Positions 19,199 through 28,729 of a stretch of 64,000 nt of DNA are shown here, one piece after another. This DNA is from Telluria aromaticivorans (GTDB lineage Bacteria; Pseudomonadota; Gammaproteobacteria; Burkholderiales; Burkholderiaceae_D), in contig NZ_JABAIV010000008.1 in the NCBI RefSeq assembly GCF_013003915.1, positions 124,001 to 188,000 of the forward strand. The letters are read 5' to 3'. The notes under the pieces are model-generated. The model worked only from the letters and a program-made list of their open reading frames with translations, was not told where the DNA came from and searched no databases. Each line of letters opens with the position of its first letter. Position 1 is the stretch's first letter. Made by a program: the position numbers and the translations under genes.

Positions 19199-20080
19199 AT
19201 GTCGATCCTGATCAACAAAGATACTAAAGTCATTACCCAGGGTATCACCGGTAAAACCGGCCAGTTCCATACCCGCATGTGCCGCGACTACGCGAACGGC
19301 AAAGCTGCCTTCGTCGCAGGCGTGAACCCGAAGAAGGCCGGCGAAGACTTCGAAGGCATCCCGATCTACGCCAACGTGTCGGAAGCCAAGGCCGCCACCG
19401 GCGCCAACGTGTCGGTCATCTACGTGCCGCCTGCAGGCGCAGCCGCTGCCATCTGGGAAGCCGTCGAAGCTGACCTGGATCTGGCAATCTGCATCACCGA
19501 AGGCATTCCTGTCCGTGACATGATGGCCCTGAAGGACCGCATGGCCAAAGCCGGCTCGAAGACCCTGCTGCTGGGCCCGAACTGCCCAGGCCTGATCACC
19601 CCTGACGAAATCAAGATCGGCATCATGCCGGGCCACATCCACAAGAAGGGCCGCATCGGCGTCGTGTCGCGTTCGGGTACCCTGACCTATGAAGCAGTCG
19701 GCCAGCTGACCGCACTGGGCCTGGGCCAGTCGTCGGCAGTCGGTATCGGCGGCGACCCGATCAACGGCCTGAAGCACATCGACGTGATGCGCATGTTCAA
19801 CGACGATCCTGATACCGACGCGGTCATCATGATCGGCGAAATCGGCGGTCCGGACGAAGGCAATGCTGCCTACTGGATCAAGGACAACATGAAGAAGCCG
19901 GTCGTTTGCTTCATCGCCGGTGTCACCGCTCCTCCGGGCAAGCGCATGGGCCACGCCGGCGCGCTGATCTCGGGCGGCGCCGATACCGCGCAAGCCAAGC
20001 TGGACATCATGGAAGAGTGCGGCATCAAGGCCACCAAGAACCCGTCGGAAATGGCGCGCCTGCTGAAGGCCATGCTGTAA
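19199..20080 (+). CDS. sucD: succinyl-CoA synthetase, alpha subunit
   Basis: 293 residues. This subunit binds CoA (N-terminal Rossmann domain, TQGITGKTGQFHT) and carries the phosphohistidine, in GHAGALISGGADTA near residue 250. TTAAGGA lies upstream of the ATG. The operon ends at the terminator at 20110-20138. Confidence 0.98.
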   Translation: MSILINKDTKVITQGITGKTGQFHTRMCRDYANGKAAFVAGVNPKKAGEDFEGIPIYANVSEAKAATGANVSVIYVPPAGAAAAIWEAVEADLDLAICITEGIPVRDMMALKDRMAKAGSKTLLLGPNCPGLITPDEIKIGIMPGHIHKKGRIGVVSRSGTLTYEAVGQLTALGLGQSSAVGIGGDPINGLKHIDVMRMFNDDPDTDAVIMIGEIGGPDEGNAAYWIKDNMKKPVVCFIAGVTAPPGKRMGHAGALISGGADTAQAKLDIMEECGIKATKNPSEMARLLKAML

Positions 20081-20109
20081 TACTGACGACCTTCAGGGTT
20101 GCCAAAAGC

Positions 20110-20138
20110 GGGGAGCGCAAGCTCTCCGTTTTTTTTTT
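20110..20138 (+). terminator. intrinsic terminator after sucCD
   Basis: GGGGAGC-GCAA-GCTCTCC stem (one G-T pair) followed by a run of ten T. Confidence 0.9.
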
Positions 20139-20200
20139 GCCTGCGATGACGCATGCTGGCACGCCTGGAGGAGGTCACCGTGCCAGATTTGGTCCATGCA

Positions 20201-20268
20201 TGACAAATTGCGTTACGTAAACTGTTCAGGTGACAAAAATTGCTGGCATCACATGACAAATTTTGTCA
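20201..20268. promoter_or_regulatory. TGACAAA repeats, candidate activator sites upstream of the pilin promoter
   Basis: TGACAAA occurs at 20201, 20231 and 20254, and the last forms the perfect palindrome TGACAAATTTTGTCA (20254-20268). They lie about 75-155 bp above the sigma-54 promoter, the usual place for enhancer sites. PilR is the expected binder for a pilin gene; that is inference. Confidence 0.5.
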
Positions 20269-20341
20269 CCAATCAAGCTAAAACTTGCGTTGGCACGCCG
20301 TTTTGTTATCTCCGTACTCATAAAATTGACATTTTTAGGGC

Positions 20342-20357
20342 TGGCACACCGCTTGCA
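20342..20357 (+). promoter_or_regulatory. sigma-54 (-24/-12) promoter of the pilin gene
   Basis: TGGCACACCGCTTGCA matches the RpoN consensus TGGCACR-N4-TTGCW with the invariant GG and GC correctly spaced. It is 65 bp upstream of the pilin ATG at 20423. A weaker look-alike (TGGCACGCCGTTTTGT) is at 20291-20306. Confidence 0.85.
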
Positions 20358-20422
20358 TATAAGAAAGCGTGGCAACAAGCAGTAACCCAACAACCCCTGA
20401 TTCACCACCCTGGAGATACAAA

Positions 20423-20929
20423 ATGAACTTCAAGCAAATGCAAACCAAAAAAGCCCAAGGCGGCTTCACCCTGATCGAACTGATGATCGTCGTCGCCATC
20501 ATCGGTATCCTGGCTGCTGTTGCAATCCCTGCTTACCAGGATTACATCGCCAAGTCGAAGGCAACCGCTGCTTACGCCGACATCTCGGCTGGCAAGACCG
20601 GCTACGAAATGGCTGTCGTCGAAGGCATGCCAGCTGACGCTGACGATGCTGAAGACTACCTGGCGAAAGCTGGCCTGGCTGCAACGACCGGTAACTGCAC
20701 CACGATCGAAGCGTCGGTTCCAACCGCAGACGGCGGCGAAGCCCTGAAGTGCACCATCGCTAACGCTGGCCGCCTTGCTGAAGACCCAGCGACCGCCCCG
20801 ACCATCGCACTGAACCGCAGCGCTGCCGGTATCTACACCTGCGTCGTCACCGGTTTCGATGAAGAGAACGAGAGCTACAAGCCAGCTGGTTGCGCCGAAG
20901 CCGCCGCTGCCCCTGCTCCAGCACCATAA
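20423..20929 (+). CDS. type IV major pilin (PilA-like prepilin)
   Basis: 168 residues from ATG 20423, with TGGAG upstream; a longer frame from 20369 lacks support. The 14-residue leader ends in GG, followed by [20 protein letters not shown]: PilD cleavage, N-methylated Phe1 and Glu5 are all as expected. Four cysteines in the globular domain allow two disulfides. The C-terminus ends in an alanine/proline tail (AAAAPAPAP) beyond the last cysteine, which is unusual for a pilin. No other pil gene is in the window. Expression is expected to be sigma-54/PilSR dependent. Confidence 0.92.
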   Translation: MNFKQMQTKKAQGGFTLIELMIVVAIIGILAAVAIPAYQDYIAKSKATAAYADISAGKTGYEMAVVEGMPADADDAEDYLAKAGLAATTGNCTTIEASVPTADGGEALKCTIANAGRLAEDPATAPTIALNRSAAGIYTCVVTGFDEENESYKPAGCAEAAAAPAPAP

Positions 20930-20958
20930 TCGAGTTGCCTGAGTAACCGGCAAGCGAT

Positions 20959-20990
20959 AAAAAAGAGACCGCCCCGGCGGTCTCTTTTTC
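20959..20990. terminator. bidirectional intrinsic terminator
   Basis: AGAGACCGCC-CC-GGCGGTCTCT stem flanked by A-run and T-run, so it can stop both the pilin transcript and the converging S9 peptidase transcript ending at 21027. Confidence 0.9.
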
Positions 20991-21026
20991 GTTAACCCGC
21001 CCGCATTCCACCAGCGGGCGCACTGC

Positions 21027-23123
21027 TTACTGCTTCAGGTGCTTGTCCAGCCAGTTGATCACGGTATGGTGCCACTGCAGCGAATTGGCCGGCTTCAGCA
21101 CCCAGTGGTTCTCGTCCGGGAACACCAGCAGCTGGCTGTCGATGCCCTTGCGCTGTAGCGCGGTAAACGTCGACAGCGCCTGCGCGGTCGGGATGCGGAA
21201 ATCGAGGTCGCCCTGGATCACCAGCATCGGCGTCTTCCACTTGTTCACGTGGTGGACAGGATTGAAGCGCTCGTGGTTCTGCGGCACCGCGAAATAGGCG
21301 CCGCCGTTTTCCCAGTCGGTGAACCACTGTTCCTCGGTCGAATAGGCCATGCCCCGGTTGTCGAACACGCCATCGTGGTTCACCAGGCAGCGGAAGCCAT
21401 CGTTCCAGTTCCCCGCGATCCAGTTCATCATGTAGCCGCCGTAGGATGCGCCCAGTGCGCAGCTGCGGCCGCGGTCCAGCCACGGGAATTTCTGTACCGC
21501 CGCGTCCAGGCCTTTTTGCAGGTCTTCGAGCGGTTTGCCGCCCCAGTCGCCGCTGATCGAATCGGTGAACTTCTGGCCATAGCCGGTCGAGCCGTGGAAG
21601 TCGATGAACACGGTGGCATAACCCGCGCCCGCATACACCTGGGGGTTCCAGCGGTAGCTCCAGCCATTACCGAAACTGCCCTGCGGGCCGCCATGGACGA
21701 GGAAGGCGACCGGATACTTCTTGCCCGGCTCGGCATTCCACGGTTTCATGACATGCCCGTAGACGGTGTCGCCGTTAGCACCCTTGAAGCTGAACTGCTC
21801 GTACTGGCCCCAGCGCACGTCCTTCAGGCGTTCGGTGTTCAGGGTGGTCAGCTGGGTAGGCTGGCTTCCCAGCTTCATCGAGAACAGCTGCGCACCCGAA
21901 GCCAGGTTGGCCTGGGTATAGGCGACGGTATCGCCGCGCACGTCGAAGGCGCCGACCGCGCCCTTGTCGGTCAGTGCCGCGACCTTGCCACTGTCCACGT
22001 CGATCGAGTACAGGCGGCGCTGGCCCAGGTCTTCGGCGTCGACAATCAAGGCCTTGCCGTCGGCGCGCCACTGCAGGCTGCCGACCGAGCGGTCCCAGTC
22101 GACTGCCAGCTTGCGCGTCGAGCCGGTGGCCATGTCCATCAGCATCACCTGGAAGCGGTCGGCCTCGAAGCCGGGCCGCGCCATCGCCAGGTAGGCGAGG
22201 GTGCGCCCGTCCGGCGAATACACGCCCTTGGCATCCCATGCCGGATTGTCGGGCGTGAGGTTGCGCGGTGCGGCGCCGCCGGCCGCAGGCACCGTGTACA
22301 GGTCGAAATTGGTCGACCACGCTTCGGTCTTGCCGGCCAGGCGTACCGAAAACACGATGGTCTTGCCGTCCGGGCTGAAGCGGAATTCCTCGCGGTCGCC
22401 GAAGGGCTTTGAGGGCACGTCGCCATCGAGCGAGCCGGACAGGCTGACCGGCGTGCTGCCAGCCTTGCCGCTGGCGTCGAGCGGCGCCGAGAACAGCACG
22501 GCGTTGCGGTGGTCGTTCCAGGTATCCCAATGGCGCACGAACAGGCGGTCGTACAGCTTGCCGCTCGCCTTGTCCTTCGCCTTGGCATCGGCACGCTTCC
22601 TGGTGCAGGCGAGCTCAAGGCAGTCGCGGAACACCGACATGCTCATCGCGATGCGTTCGCCGGTGGGCGAGACGCGGAAGCTGTCGACGTCAAGCGGCAG
22701 GTCGGTGACCTTGGCCGGCTTGCCACGCGCCTTGCCGCCATCGACCGGCTGGCGCCAGACCTGCGACGAGCCCGAACGGGTCGACAGGAAGTAGATCGCG
22801 TCGCCCGAAGGCGACCATTCCGGATCGGTGCTGCTCGATGCGTGGCTGGCCAGGCGCTGCGGCGCCGGCTTCGCGGCGCGCAGGTCGACCATCCAGAGTT
22901 CGGTATGGCCGCGGTTCTTGCCCATGTCCGTGCTGCGCACGGTGTACACGACGCGGTTCGCGTCAGGCGACACGGCCGGGCTGCCTACCCGTTCCATGTT
23001 CACCAGGTCTTCCACGGTAAAGCCGCGCGGCGCGGCCATCGCGGTGGTGGCAGCCAGGGTAGCTGCCGCGATCGGCACTAATTGCAGCAAATTCGGCAGC
23101 AAATTCGGCAAACGAAATTTCAT
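21027..23123 (-). CDS. secreted S9 family peptidase (dipeptidyl aminopeptidase/acylaminoacyl-peptidase type)
   Basis: 698 residues with a signal peptide (residues 1-30, ending TTAMAA). A WD40-like beta-propeller (SPDANRVVYTVRS, FSPDGKTIVFSV) precedes the catalytic domain with nucleophile motif GASYGGYMMNW, Asp in QGDLDFRIP and His in PDENHWVLKP. The HG-GPQGS oxyanion-hole stretch is present. More distant from the tandem pair at 5.9-10 kb than those are from each other. Probable periplasmic peptide degradation. Confidence 0.9.
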   Translation of the reverse strand: MKFRLPNLLPNLLQLVPIAAATLAATTAMAAPRGFTVEDLVNMERVGSPAVSPDANRVVYTVRSTDMGKNRGHTELWMVDLRAAKPAPQRLASHASSSTDPEWSPSGDAIYFLSTRSGSSQVWRQPVDGGKARGKPAKVTDLPLDVDSFRVSPTGERIAMSMSVFRDCLELACTRKRADAKAKDKASGKLYDRLFVRHWDTWNDHRNAVLFSAPLDASGKAGSTPVSLSGSLDGDVPSKPFGDREEFRFSPDGKTIVFSVRLAGKTEAWSTNFDLYTVPAAGGAAPRNLTPDNPAWDAKGVYSPDGRTLAYLAMARPGFEADRFQVMLMDMATGSTRKLAVDWDRSVGSLQWRADGKALIVDAEDLGQRRLYSIDVDSGKVAALTDKGAVGAFDVRGDTVAYTQANLASGAQLFSMKLGSQPTQLTTLNTERLKDVRWGQYEQFSFKGANGDTVYGHVMKPWNAEPGKKYPVAFLVHGGPQGSFGNGWSYRWNPQVYAGAGYATVFIDFHGSTGYGQKFTDSISGDWGGKPLEDLQKGLDAAVQKFPWLDRGRSCALGASYGGYMMNWIAGNWNDGFRCLVNHDGVFDNRGMAYSTEEQWFTDWENGGAYFAVPQNHERFNPVHHVNKWKTPMLVIQGDLDFRIPTAQALSTFTALQRKGIDSQLLVFPDENHWVLKPANSLQWHHTVINWLDKHLKQ

Positions 23124-23259
23124 GCTCCATCCTCGTTGTCATGTCGACGCGCGGCAGGGCGCCGCGCGCATAGGCGTGCAATTTACCATGTGACATGTTG
23201 AGGAGCGACAGGAGCGCGTCACCCACCACAGGGCGGGCAGCGGAAAGGAAAGCGGAAAC

Positions 23260-23974
23260 CTAGACGATCTTCAGCCGGTCCGCCAGCAAGGCTTCATAGG
23301 TCATGTTCTGTAGCAGCGTGTAGTGCACCGGATCAAGGTCGACGAACTGCACCCCGTAGCTGAACACGTCGGCCTTGTCTGGCCCGGCCTTGGACACCGT
23401 CGTGTTGCGGATGGCGGCCAGTGTTTCGACCTGCACTTCCTGGTTGCTCGGCGGCGTCACCAGCGTGAATTTCAGCCCGACGACTTCATTATCGGGCGGC
23501 AGCGGATGCTGGGAATCGATACGCGCGCCGCTCACCGACACATTTGTCAGGGAACAGTCGATCGGGCGCCCCCCGTTACCCATCGGGGAGACGCGCGCCG
23601 GGATAGCAGCCTTGACCCGCATCGCACCGCGCAGGCTGGTGCCCTGGATCGAGGTCGGGAAGGACAGGTGGAGATAGAACAGCGGACGCGCGAACACGCG
23701 CTCGACCGAACAGGCGAACGAACAAACATTCACTCCCGAGAACACCCTGACCGTCAGCGGGTCGCCTTCCGTGATGGAAATCGGCACCCCGTTTTCGAGC
23801 GGGGTCTTGATGATGATGTACTCGTCCTTGACGTACCCGATCAGGGTCTAAAAAATACTGGACCGGCTTGATCTGCCGATGCGTCATCACCTGCAGGCGC
23901 AGACCGACCTGCAGGTTCATTGTCTCGAACTCGAATTCCTGCTGCTTGAGTTCCTGGACTGGGGCGCTGTTCAT
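23260..23974 (-). pseudogene. frameshifted PilZ-domain flagellar brake protein (YcgR-like)
   Basis: Two frames together read as one YcgR-type protein. The first (from ATG 23974) gives MNSAPVQELKQQEFEFETMN ... QIKPVQYF. The second, one base out of phase, continues TLIGYVKDEYIIIKTPLENG and runs to 23260. The switch is at a run of six A on the plus strand (23850-23855). The PilZ domain keeps its c-di-GMP motifs RxxxR (RGAMR) and NxSxxG (NVSVSG). Removing one base of the run alone would create a TAG, so either two changes occurred or the read is wrong. The 715-bp span is one base over a multiple of three. Confidence 0.75.
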
Positions 23975-24148
23975 GGGTGTCGCGGCTGGTTCGCCGTCGG
24001 GTGAAATGCAAAAAAGGGCGAATCATAGCAGCTAACAAATACCCCATGCGGGTAATTACGGAAAGTGGAGATTGGCGAGATTTGGGGCTTGCAGGGATGA
24101 CTACAATGCCGTTCCCATAGCGAACCCGCTTCTTCCCGAGGACCTGCC

Positions 24149-25642
24149 GTGACTACAGTCAGAATCAAACTTTCGCAAGCCGTCGTCGACACCGAGCAGA
24201 AGGCCGAAGCAGCCAATCCTGCATTCAATGACGATTTGGGAAGCCTGGTCGACCTGTTCGCCACCACCAGCCACGCCATCGGACAGAACTACCCGTATTA
24301 CACGTCCTATAGCTTCCTGGGCAGCACCCTGCGCCTCAACTTCGACGATGGTGCATTCCGTACCTATAACGGCGTCCAGATGGTCAATCCGAATGCGGCC
24401 AGCGGCACCGCAACGGCGACCAACAGCGAATTCGTCGCGCCCGGAGCGCTCACCTTCAGCGTCGCCGGCCAGTTGAACTACGACTACGTCATCGGCGCCA
24501 ACGGGCTGTCGCTGATGCCTTCGCAAACGCAGGCATCGACCCTGAATGCCATCCGTATCGCCACCCATGTCCCGACTTATAGCCCCTACTATGAGCCGAC
24601 GGTGGGGAACGTGTCGGTCGTATTGAATGGCGCGCTCAGCCTCTCCGGTAACGGGGCGCTGAGGGGCACGCTCAACAAGCTGACGGCGACGTCCGACAAA
24701 TACATCCTGTCCGGCGTGATCGAGGGACAGTTCAATGTGTCGGGCGATCTCAACAGCATGGGCCAGGGACTGTCGCACGGGGTGGTCGAGGGCATGCTCA
24801 CGGCCTACCAGACGGCGTACCGGGACGGCAGCTTCTTCAACGTGACCAATACGCAGACCCAGATGCGTTCGACCGACTCGATCATGGCGAACCTGCTGCG
24901 CGCTTCGGCCGGCAATGACGACATCGTCGTGGAATTGCCCGCCCGGCTATACGAAGACGTGGTGGTGGACGCCGGCGCCGGCAACGACCTGGTCACGCTG
25001 GCGGGCGGCGGCGGTCGCCTGCATGCCAACGGCGGGGCAGGCAACGACCTCGTTTCGCTGCTGGGCGGCAGCCACCGAATCGATGGCGGAATCGGCCTCG
25101 ACGTCGTGAAGCTCGCCGGGCTGCGGGCCGATGCGACGGTGAAGGCAGGCGCCACCGCACCGGCGTTTACCGTGACCGACAAGTCCGGCGCCACCAACCA
25201 GCTCGTCAATGTGGAGCGCATCGTGTTCGCGGACGGCACCCTGGCGCTGGATATCGACGGCAATGCCGGACAAGCCTACCGGCTGTACCAGGCGGCGTTC
25301 AACCGCACGCCGGACGGTGGCGGGCTGGGGTACTGGATCGGCACGATGGACAAGGGTTCCAGCCTGGACAGCGTGGCGGCAAACTTCATCAATTCGGCCG
25401 AATTCAAGGGCATCTACGGCGTCAACCCGACCAGCCAGCAACTGGTCGCCCGCTTCTACGAAAACATCCTGCACCGCGCGCCGGAAGCGGCGGGGCTCGC
25501 CTATTGGAGCGACCTGTTGGAGCGGCGCGCCGCGACGGTGGCCGAGGTGCTGGCGGACATCAGCGAAAGCGGGGAGAACAAGGCCGCGCTGGTGGGGGTG
25601 ATCGGGAATGGGTTCGGCTTTACGCCGTACGGCGAGGGTTGA
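24149..25642 (+). CDS. DUF4214-domain secreted protein with RTX-like segment
   Basis: 497 residues from GTG 24149, with GAGGA six bases upstream. Residues 1-230 are a unique beta-rich region with no signal peptide. Around 255-310 glycine/aspartate-rich repeats (AGAGNDLV, GGAGNDLV) resemble calcium-binding RTX nonapeptides. Then come LVNVERIVFADGTLALD and two DUF4214-type repeats (LYQAAFNRTPDGGGLGYW, FYENILHRAPEAAGLAYW). RTX-type features and the lack of a leader point to type I secretion, with no exporter nearby. It shares its C-terminal plan with the 1858-residue protein at the left edge. Confidence 0.8.
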   Translation: MTTVRIKLSQAVVDTEQKAEAANPAFNDDLGSLVDLFATTSHAIGQNYPYYTSYSFLGSTLRLNFDDGAFRTYNGVQMVNPNAASGTATATNSEFVAPGALTFSVAGQLNYDYVIGANGLSLMPSQTQASTLNAIRIATHVPTYSPYYEPTVGNVSVVLNGALSLSGNGALRGTLNKLTATSDKYILSGVIEGQFNVSGDLNSMGQGLSHGVVEGMLTAYQTAYRDGSFFNVTNTQTQMRSTDSIMANLLRASAGNDDIVVELPARLYEDVVVDAGAGNDLVTLAGGGGRLHANGGAGNDLVSLLGGSHRIDGGIGLDVVKLAGLRADATVKAGATAPAFTVTDKSGATNQLVNVERIVFADGTLALDIDGNAGQAYRLYQAAFNRTPDGGGLGYWIGTMDKGSSLDSVAANFINSAEFKGIYGVNPTSQQLVARFYENILHRAPEAAGLAYWSDLLERRAATVAEVLADISESGENKAALVGVIGNGFGFTPYGEG

Positions 25643-25735
25643 AGCACCCGCTGCGGTGGCTCCTGTGGGTGTATTGACGCTGTGACATCATTGCCGTAAT
25701 CTCAACTGGACCGCCACTCACCACAGGGAAGCAGC

Positions 25736-26503
25736 ATGAACGAAGCACATCGTACCCAGGACGACACGCGCTCCGTGCAGCGCGTCGCTCGACTCGGAGG
25801 CCTTCTCTACCTGGTCATCATCGTGATTGGCCTGCTCGGCGAAGCCTTCATCCGGAACAGCCTGATCGTGTCCGGAGACCCAGGCGCCACCGCCCAGCGC
25901 ATCCTCGAATCGGAATTCCTGTGGCGACTGGGCATCGCCGGCCAGCTGGTCCTGCTGGTCTGCGCCGTCGCCCTGACGGCGATCTGGTACTTCCTCCTGC
26001 GGCCAGTCAACCGTTACCTGGCGGTGGCGGTCGTGTGTTTCGGACTGGTGTCGCTGGCCGTCGAAAGCCTCTGCGCACTGCACCTGCAAGCAGCGCTCGA
26101 TCCGCTCACCAGCACGGCATTGGCGACAGTCGCCAGCGCGGAGCAGCGCCATGGCATGAGTTACCTGGCCGTCCTTGCGCATGCCAAGACCTTCGGGGTC
26201 GCCCTGATTTTCTTCGGCGTGCAATGCCTGCTGGTGGGGTATTTAATTCGGAAGTCCGGCTACCTCCCCGCCATCCTTGGCGTCGGGATGCAGGTCGTGG
26301 GCGCGTGCTACCTCGTCAACAGCTTTGCCATGTTCCTGTCGCCGGCAGTGCAGGGTGCGCTGTTCCCGGCGATCCTGTTGCCGGCGTTTCTCGGGGAGAG
26401 CGCGATGTGCCTCTGGCTGCTGGTGAAAGGCGTGGACATGACAAAGTGGCGTGGAAAGCAGCTGGGATCAGCGGCCACGGTCCTCGCCCGCGAGCGCGCC
26501 TGA
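25736..26503 (+). CDS. DUF4386 family integral membrane protein
   Basis: 255 residues with about six hydrophobic helices, starting with a short basic N-terminus and GGLLYLVIIVIGLLGEAFIR. The pattern matches DUF4386, whose function is unknown. CAGGGAAG precedes the start. It stands alone between a DUF4214 gene and the converging moaC. Confidence 0.8.
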   Translation: MNEAHRTQDDTRSVQRVARLGGLLYLVIIVIGLLGEAFIRNSLIVSGDPGATAQRILESEFLWRLGIAGQLVLLVCAVALTAIWYFLLRPVNRYLAVAVVCFGLVSLAVESLCALHLQAALDPLTSTALATVASAEQRHGMSYLAVLAHAKTFGVALIFFGVQCLLVGYLIRKSGYLPAILGVGMQVVGACYLVNSFAMFLSPAVQGALFPAILLPAFLGESAMCLWLLVKGVDMTKWRGKQLGSAATVLARERA

Positions 26504-26515
26504 GCGGATGGAAAA

Positions 26516-27016
26516 TCAGAGTTCGGCTGTCCAGTCCCCGCTCTTTCCCCCGTGCTTCTCCAGCACCCGCACATTGGTCATCACCATCCCGCGGTCGACC
26601 GCCTTGCACATGTCATAGATAGTCAGCAGGCCGACCTGCACGCTAGTGAGCGCTTCCATCTCTACCCCGGTCTTGCCGATGGTCTCGACCTGCGCCCGGC
26701 AGTGCACGCTGCTGGCCGCCGCATCGATCTCGAAGTCCACCGCCACCCGTGTGATCGGCAGCGGATGGCAGAGCGGCACCAGGTCGCTGGTGCGCTTCGA
26801 GGCCATGATCGCCGCGATACGCGCGATGCCGATGACGTCGCCTTTCTTGGCATTGCCCGATTGGATCAGCGCCAGCGTCTCCGCTTTCATGCGGATCGTG
26901 CCGGCGGCGACGGCGATACGGTGGGTGTCCTGCTTGGCGCCGACGTCGACCATGTGGGCCTGGCCGGTGGAATCGAAGTGGGTCAGGTGTTCGGAGGGCG
27001 GGGTAGGGGAGCTCAT
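26516..27016 (-). CDS. moaC: cyclic pyranopterin monophosphate synthase MoaC
   Basis: 166 residues. It completes formation of cPMP from GTP after MoaA in molybdenum cofactor synthesis. Conserved: [11 protein letters not shown] (His and Cys region), [22 protein letters not shown], and the C-terminal catalytic lysine stretch [11 protein letters not shown]. No other moa genes are adjacent. It is divergent from the BepA-like gene with 76 bp between starts. Confidence 0.96.
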   Translation of the reverse strand: MSSPTPPSEHLTHFDSTGQAHMVDVGAKQDTHRIAVAAGTIRMKAETLALIQSGNAKKGDVIGIARIAAIMASKRTSDLVPLCHPLPITRVAVDFEIDAAASSVHCRAQVETIGKTGVEMEALTSVQVGLLTIYDMCKAVDRGMVMTNVRVLEKHGGKSGDWTAEL

Positions 27017-27092
27017 TGCAAGAAAAATTAGGTAAGGATTAAAGTGGTTCGCCGGGCAGCAAGGCGGCGGCGGATAAGGTTATGATAGCACT

Positions 27093-28679
27093 GTGAAATA
27101 TGCTTCCCGCCCAGCATCGGCGCGCCGCTGGCGCCCTGCATTGACCGCCCTCGCCCTGTGCGCGGCGGCTGCCTGTGCCATTGCCGCTCCCGCCGAGCCC
27201 CAGAAAAAGCCCGACAACAGCCTGCCGACGCTCGGCGACGCCGCGCGGCAAGACCTGTCGCCGGTGGTCGAACGCAAGCTGGGCGAGGAAATCATGCGCG
27301 ACGTCCGGCGCGATCCCGCCTATCTCGACGACGACCCGATCACCGAGTACCTGAACAACCTCGGCAACGCGCTGGTCGTGGCGGTGCCGGGCGCACGCGG
27401 CGAGACCAATGCCGATTTCTCGTTCTTTGCCATGCGCGACCCGAACCTGAACGCGTTCGCGCTGCCGGGCGGCTTCATCGGGGCGCATACGGGGCTGATC
27501 GTCGCGGCCCAGAACGAATCCGAGCTGGCCGGCGTGATGTCGCACGAGATCGGCCACGTCTCGCAGCGCCATATCGCCCGCATGCTGGGACAGCAGAAGC
27601 AGGACGTGCTGCTGCCGCTGGCGGCGATGATCCTCGCGGCGCTGGCCGCCCGCACCAGTTCGGACGCCGCGATGGGCGTGCTGATGGGCGGCCAGGGCCT
27701 GGCCGTGCAGCGCCAGCTCAATTTCAGCCGCGATGCCGAGCGCGAAGCGGACCGGGTCGGTTTCCAGATCATGAGTGCGGGCGGCTACGACACCACCGGC
27801 ATCGTCGGCTTCTTCAAACGCCTGCAGACCGCCACCAAGATGTATGGCGACATTCCCGCCCACATGGCCAGCCTGAGCAGCCACCCGCTGACGGCCGAGC
27901 GCATCACCGATATGCAGGCGCGCATCCGCGAGATCCCGAAGAAGCCGCGCGTCGACAACCTCGACTTCCAGCTGGTGCGTGCGCGTGCGCGCGTGCTGCA
28001 GGACGAAAGCGTGGGCGGCCGGCGCGACACCAAGAATGCCTTCGAGACCCAGCTCAAGGAAGGGCACCGCCACCTGCAAGCCGGCGCCCAGTATGGCCTC
28101 GCGCTGCTGGCGCTGCGCCAGGGGAATACGGTCGAGGCGCAGTCCTGGCTGGACAAGGCGCGCAGCACCGTGAAGCCGAAAGAGGGCGTGTTCTCGACCG
28201 AGTCGAATGCCGGCGACGGTGCCACGATGTTCACCGGGCTGGCGCTCGAGATCAAGCTGGCGCCGGGCCAGCCGTCGTCCGTGGTGCAGGGGGCGGTACA
28301 GGATGCGGACCTGGCGCGCCAGCGTTATCCGCTGTCGCGCGCGCTGGCACGCCAGTACGGCGAGGCGCTGATCGCGGCCGGCAAGCTGGACGAAGCGACG
28401 CGCTACCTGCGCGACCAGACGCAGCTTTATCGCGAAGAGCCGAAGCTGCACGACATGCTGGCCAAGGCCTATGCGAAGCAGGGGAAGATCGCCTTGCAGC
28501 ACATGGCGCTGGCCGAATCGTATGTGGTGGCCGGCGCGCTGCCGGCGGCGGTGGCGCAGCTGGAGTTGGCGCGCAAGGCGGGGGATGTGTCGTTCTATGA
28601 CCAGGCCGTGATCGATGCGCGCGAGCGCGAGTTGAAGGCGCGGCAGAAGCTGGAGAAGGAAGAAGAGAAGGAGCGGTGA
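27093..28679 (+). CDS. M48 family periplasmic metalloprotease with TPR region (BepA/YfgC-like)
   Basis: 528 residues from a GTG at 27093 without an obvious ribosome site. The signal peptide covers about residues 1-32. The zinc protease motif HEIGH is at 151-155 and the third ligand region is DAEREADRVG. The C-terminal half is helical TPR-like repeats. BepA-type proteins check assembly of outer-membrane LptD and other barrels and degrade failed intermediates. Assignment as BepA orthologue rests on architecture. Confidence 0.88.
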   Translation: MKYASRPASARRWRPALTALALCAAAACAIAAPAEPQKKPDNSLPTLGDAARQDLSPVVERKLGEEIMRDVRRDPAYLDDDPITEYLNNLGNALVVAVPGARGETNADFSFFAMRDPNLNAFALPGGFIGAHTGLIVAAQNESELAGVMSHEIGHVSQRHIARMLGQQKQDVLLPLAAMILAALAARTSSDAAMGVLMGGQGLAVQRQLNFSRDAEREADRVGFQIMSAGGYDTTGIVGFFKRLQTATKMYGDIPAHMASLSSHPLTAERITDMQARIREIPKKPRVDNLDFQLVRARARVLQDESVGGRRDTKNAFETQLKEGHRHLQAGAQYGLALLALRQGNTVEAQSWLDKARSTVKPKEGVFSTESNAGDGATMFTGLALEIKLAPGQPSSVVQGAVQDADLARQRYPLSRALARQYGEALIAAGKLDEATRYLRDQTQLYREEPKLHDMLAKAYAKQGKIALQHMALAESYVVAGALPAAVAQLELARKAGDVSFYDQAVIDARERELKARQKLEKEEEKER

Positions 28680-28729
28680 GGCGAGTCGGGGTGCGCGACT
28701 TGGTCGCTGCAGCTTGAATAATCGAACAC

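Noticed and set aside
20291..20306. Second sigma-54 promoter
   Set aside because: TGGCACG is right but the -12 part reads TTTGT instead of TTGCA; too weak to list on its own.
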